From an uncultured Pseudomonadota bacterium (GTDB lineage Bacteria; Pseudomonadota; Gammaproteobacteria; Burkholderiales; Rhodocyclaceae): a DNA stretch of 9,006 nucleotides. The stretch is from assembly GCA_903939665.1 (NCBI GenBank), contig CAJAHZ010000435.1:1-9006 (forward strand), given 5' to 3'. Positions within the stretch are counted from its first letter, which is position 1. Every line of letters begins with the position of its first letter. The notes under the pieces were generated by a model. It was not told the DNA's origin. It saw only the letters and a list, made by a program, of their open reading frames with translations, and made no database searches. The position numbers were made by a program, and so were the translations under genes. Shown here piece after piece: positions 6,435 to 9,006 of the stretch.

Positions 6435-6982
6435 TGGACACACATCTGACAGCGCAGGTTCGGGCAAGCAAACTCAAGCTGATGGCTTTCGACGTCGACG
6501 GCGTGCTGACCGATGGTTCGCTCTACTACACCGATCAAGGCGTCGAAATCAAAGCCTTCAATACGCTCGACGGGCACGGCCTCAAGATGTTGCAGCAGGC
6601 TGGCATTGCCGTTGCCATCATCACAGGGCGGCGCGCGCGCTGCGTTGAATTGCGCGCTGAAAATCTGGGCATCGGGCATCTGTTCCAGGGCGTCGAGAAC
6701 AAGCTTGAACAAATGCAGGCGCTGCTCACCGAACTGTCCATCAGCCCGGAAGAAGCAGGCTACATGGGCGACGACGTAGTCGACCTGCCGGTGATGCGCG
6801 CTCTGGGTTTTTCTGCCACGACAGCCGATGGGCACGCCTTGATGAACCAGCACGTCAGCTTTACCAGCACGCGCAACGGCGGGCGCGGCGCGGCACGTGA
6901 AGTCTGCGACTTCATCCTTCAGGCCCAGGACAAGCTTGAGCCGGCAATGGCCAGATATCTGGCACCTCCGACGGGCAAGTGA
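6434..6982 (+). CDS. kdsC: 3-deoxy-D-manno-octulosonate 8-phosphate phosphatase (KdsC)
   Basis: This cytoplasmic HAD-family phosphatase removes phosphate from KDO-8-phosphate to give free KDO, the last step before CMP activation. The 182 residues match the short, cap-less KdsC subfamily that works as a tetramer. HAD motif I is DVDGVLTDG (20-28, nucleophile D20, acid/base D22), motif II the T of ITGRR (63-67), motif III the Lys in VENK (K90), and motif IV GDDVVDLP (112-119). A Gly-rich C-terminal tail with NGGRGAAREVCD (148-159) is typical of KdsC. Translation is probably coupled to kdsD through the TGATG overlap at 6432-6436, and lptC starts 4 bases after its stop. Confidence 0.95.
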   Translation: MDTHLTAQVRASKLKLMAFDVDGVLTDGSLYYTDQGVEIKAFNTLDGHGLKMLQQAGIAVAIITGRRARCVELRAENLGIGHLFQGVENKLEQMQALLTELSISPEEAGYMGDDVVDLPVMRALGFSATTADGHALMNQHVSFTSTRNGGRGAAREVCDFILQAQDKLEPAMARYLAPPTGK

Positions 6983-6986
6983 CCGG

Positions 6987-7577
6987 ATGAAGAACAACTG
7001 GAGCAGCGCGTTTTTGCCGCTCACTATTCTCCTTGTACTGTCCGGGCTGACGTTCTGGTTGCGGCACGCCATTGAACTGCCGGAGGAGCGGAAAGATGGA
7101 AAGAACCGGCACGACCCCGACTACATCATTGACCAGTCGAAACTAGTCAAACTCGACAATACCGGACGCTTACACTACACAGTCACATCGAAAGAGATTC
7201 GTCACTTTCCCGACGACGAATCAACCGATCTGCTCAAGCCGGTCATTGTTTTTCTGCACACGAGCAAACCCTCGGTTACGATGAGCAGCGAACGCGCCCA
7301 CGTCAGCCGCGATGGCGAACAGGTTGATTTATACGAAAACGTGCGAATCCTGCGCGCCGCGTCGCCGACACAGGAGCAAATGCTGGCAACCATGAACAAC
7401 CTGACAGTTCGCCCGGACGACGATATCGGCTACACAAAAGACCCGGTGCTGATAACGCAGGGCAAGTCCTGGCTCAAAGGCGTGGGCATGAACGTCAATA
7501 ACAAGACACAGATCTACGTACTGGAATCCCAGGCCGTAGGCCAATTCGAAAGCAAAACCGCAAAGAAGAAGCGCTAA
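6987..7577 (+). CDS. lptC: LPS export system protein LptC
   Basis: LptC is the single-pass inner-membrane anchor that takes LPS from the LptB2FG extractor and passes it to LptA. The 196-residue product has a short cytoplasmic N-terminus and one membrane helix (~8-26), then a periplasmic domain of beta-strand character. This fits the family's length and its poor sequence conservation. The ATG at 6987 follows a CGG-rich stretch with a modest ribosome binding site (ACCGGATG) 4 bases after the kdsC stop; the upstream extension reads through kdsC. Position between kdsC and lptA is the strongest support. The lysine-rich C-terminus (ending KTAKKKR) is a small peculiarity. Confidence 0.9.
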   Translation: MKNNWSSAFLPLTILLVLSGLTFWLRHAIELPEERKDGKNRHDPDYIIDQSKLVKLDNTGRLHYTVTSKEIRHFPDDESTDLLKPVIVFLHTSKPSVTMSSERAHVSRDGEQVDLYENVRILRAASPTQEQMLATMNNLTVRPDDDIGYTKDPVLITQGKSWLKGVGMNVNNKTQIYVLESQAVGQFESKTAKKKR

Positions 7578-7580
7578 ATC

Positions 7581-8201
7581 ATGACTCGACATTCACTTAC
7601 CGCAATGGCCGCGACTTTTGCCGCATCACTTTTCTTGCTCTGCCCGCTATCGGCACTTGCCGAGCGCGCTGACCGTGAAAAACCCATCAATCTTGAAGCC
7701 GACCGGATCAGCATGGACGACGTCAAGAAGGTGCAGATCTTCGAAGGCAACGTCGTCATGACGCAGGGAACACTGCAAATTCGCACCAATAAACTGGTCG
7801 TCACCCAGGATGCCGATGGTTTCCAGAAAGGCACCGCGCTCGGCGGTGCGAACGGACTCGCCCGTTTTCGCCAGAAGCGCGAAGGCAAGGACGAGTTTAT
7901 CGAAGGCGAAGGCGAACGGATCGAACACGATGCGCGGAATGAGCGAACCGAGTTCTTTGTTCGCGCCTGGGTCAAGAGCGGGCTTGATGAGGTCAAGGGG
8001 AACTATGTTTCATACGACGCGCTGACCGAAAAATATCTTGTCACTTCGGGCTCGGAAACAAAGACCGCTGTCGGCGCACCACAAGCCCGCGTGCGCGCCA
8101 TCATCCAGCCGAAGGGCAAGAACGCCGAAAACCCTGCCGAAAAGAAGGGCGAGCCGCTATCGCTCAAACCAGCCGAAAACCTCACCCCACGAGGAGACTG
8201 A
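7581..8201 (+). CDS. lptA: LPS transport periplasmic protein LptA
   Basis: LptA polymerises into the periplasmic bridge that carries LPS from LptC to LptD at the outer membrane. The 206-residue precursor has a signal peptide (about 1-27, basic start, hydrophobic core, cleavage likely after SALA). An OstA/LptA N-domain follows, beginning PINLEADRISMDD (35-47) and continuing through EGNVVMTQGTLQIRTNKLVV (55-74) to about residue 150. The C-terminal ~45 residues are rich in Lys, Pro and Glu and look disordered. It starts 3 bases after the lptC stop. lptB, its usual downstream partner encoding the ATPase, is not the next gene here. Confidence 0.93.
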   Translation: MTRHSLTAMAATFAASLFLLCPLSALAERADREKPINLEADRISMDDVKKVQIFEGNVVMTQGTLQIRTNKLVVTQDADGFQKGTALGGANGLARFRQKREGKDEFIEGEGERIEHDARNERTEFFVRAWVKSGLDEVKGNYVSYDALTEKYLVTSGSETKTAVGAPQARVRAIIQPKGKNAENPAEKKGEPLSLKPAENLTPRGD

Positions 8202-8205
8202 CGCT

Positions 8206-8982
8206 GTGGGCTACGAGTTCATCATCGCAGAAACGCGAGGACGTGTCGGCCTGATCACGCTGAATCGACCAAAGCAAATGAATGCACTGTGCGATGCCCT
8301 GGTCAGGGAACTCAGCGCAGCGCTTGACGACTTCGAGAAATCGGAGGCGATCGGCGCGATCGTCATCACCGGCTCGCAGAAGGCCTTTGCTGCCGGCGCC
8401 GACATAACGGCGATGAGAGACTTCTCCTATATGGACGCCTACAAGAACGACTACATCACCCGGGACTGGGAACGCATCAAGACCTGCCGCAAGCCGGTCA
8501 TCGCCGCGGTCGCAGGCTACGCCCTTGGTGGCGGGTGCGAACTGGCAATGATGTGCGACTTTATCCTTGCGGCAGACAACGCACAGTTCGGCCAGCCGGA
8601 AATCAAACTGGGCACACTGCCCGGCGCCGGCGGCACGCAACGGCTGCCGCGCGCCATCGGCAAAGCCAAGGCCATGGAAATGTGCCTCACAGCACGCATG
8701 ATGGGCGCTGAAGAAGCTGAGCGCGCCGGCCTCGTTGCCCGAATCATCCCAACCGACAAGTTGCTTGAAGAAGCGCTGATCACCGCCGAAAAAATCGCCG
8801 CCTTCTCGCTGCCGGCAGTCATGATGATCAAGGAATCAATCAATCGCGCCTTTGAAAGCGGTCTTAACGAAGGCTTGCTTTTCGAGCGTCGCGTCTTCCA
8901 CGCCAGCTTCGTACTGGAAGACCAGAAGGAAGGCATGGCGGCCTTTGCCGACAAGCGCAAACCGGTCTTCAAGCATCAATAA
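8206..8982 (+). CDS. Enoyl-CoA hydratase (crotonase family)
   Basis: The cytoplasmic enzyme adds water across the double bond of 2-trans-enoyl-CoA in beta-oxidation and related acyl-CoA pathways. The 258-residue product from the GTG at 8206 has GAGGAG at 8191-8196 nine bases upstream; an open upstream extension is just lptA read in another frame. It has the LITLNRPKQMNAL N-terminal strand (16-28), the oxyanion-hole segments FAAGADI (61-67) and YALGGGCELAMMCD (105-118), and FGQPEIKLGTLPGAGGTQRL (128-147). Both catalytic glutamates of true hydratases are present (E112 and E132, matching E144 and E164 of rat mitochondrial hydratase). The C-terminus (KEGMAAF, KRKPVF) is also typical. Close to FadB1x/PaaF-like single-domain hydratases, but the substrate cannot be read from sequence. 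It follows lptA by 4 bases and is probably co-transcribed, though functionally unrelated to LPS transport. Confidence 0.93.
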   Translation: MGYEFIIAETRGRVGLITLNRPKQMNALCDALVRELSAALDDFEKSEAIGAIVITGSQKAFAAGADITAMRDFSYMDAYKNDYITRDWERIKTCRKPVIAAVAGYALGGGCELAMMCDFILAADNAQFGQPEIKLGTLPGAGGTQRLPRAIGKAKAMEMCLTARMMGAEEAERAGLVARIIPTDKLLEEALITAEKIAAFSLPAVMMIKESINRAFESGLNEGLLFERRVFHASFVLEDQKEGMAAFADKRKPVFKHQ

Positions 8983-9006
8983 TTGCGGGCATCCTGCAAA
9001 CATCGG

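Noticed and set aside
8038..8205. 56-codon extension in front of the enoyl-CoA hydratase
   Set aside because: It is lptA read out of frame, rich in Arg, Ser and Pro. The GTG at 8206 with GAGGAG upstream matches the family N-terminus.
8983..8999. Small hairpin TTGCGGG-CAT-CCTGCAA after the hydratase stop
   Set aside because: The stem is seven pairs including a G-U and no T tract follows before the window ends, so I do not call it a terminator.

Overview
The window reads as a chromosomal segment of a GC-rich betaproteobacterium, most likely in or near the Rhodocyclales. That placement is inference from the gene order kefB-type antiporter / kdsD-kdsC-lptC-lptA, the protein style and the codon use; no rRNA or other direct taxonomic marker is present.

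Left part (1-1865). A multi-spanning membrane protein runs leftward off the window edge. After about eight membrane helices it enters a GAF-like segment, which suits a membrane sensor histidine kinase, but the kinase core is not in view. Divergent from it lies a single type IV prepilin-like gene. This gene has a near-perfect sigma-54 (-24/-12) promoter about 30 bases before its ribosome binding site, a TGTC inverted repeat upstream of that, and a strong intrinsic terminator after its stop. It is therefore a self-contained sigma-54-dependent pilin unit next to a possible sensor gene.

Middle part (1866-3362). A stand-alone AAA ATPase of the AAA_14/DUF4143 type, with a PD-(D/E)XK-like C-terminus, sits between two direct copies of the 3' end of the antiporter gene. 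The intact copy ends the real kefB-like gene at 3363. The other (1869-2002) is a severed, promoterless remnant abutting the pilin terminator. This is the clearest scar of rearrangement in the window: the ATPase gene appears to have been inserted at, or duplicated together with, the 3' end of kefB.

Right part (3363-9006). The kefB-like K+/H+ antiporter gene (leftward) is divergent from a tight rightward operon for lipopolysaccharide supply. kdsD (arabinose-5-phosphate isomerase) and kdsC (KDO-8-phosphate phosphatase) act in KDO synthesis. lptC and lptA belong to the bridge that carries LPS across the periplasm. Genes overlap or are separated by only a few bases. Where lptB commonly follows lptA, this window instead has an enoyl-CoA hydratase with a GTG start and its own strong ribosome binding site, only 4 bases after lptA. 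The last 24 bases contain no identifiable gene.

I see no tRNA, rRNA, CRISPR array, insertion sequence with a transposase, or obvious new multi-gene system. The most interesting signals are the kefB 3'-end duplication around the ATPase gene, the sigma-54 pilin unit, and the enoyl-CoA hydratase in the lptB position.
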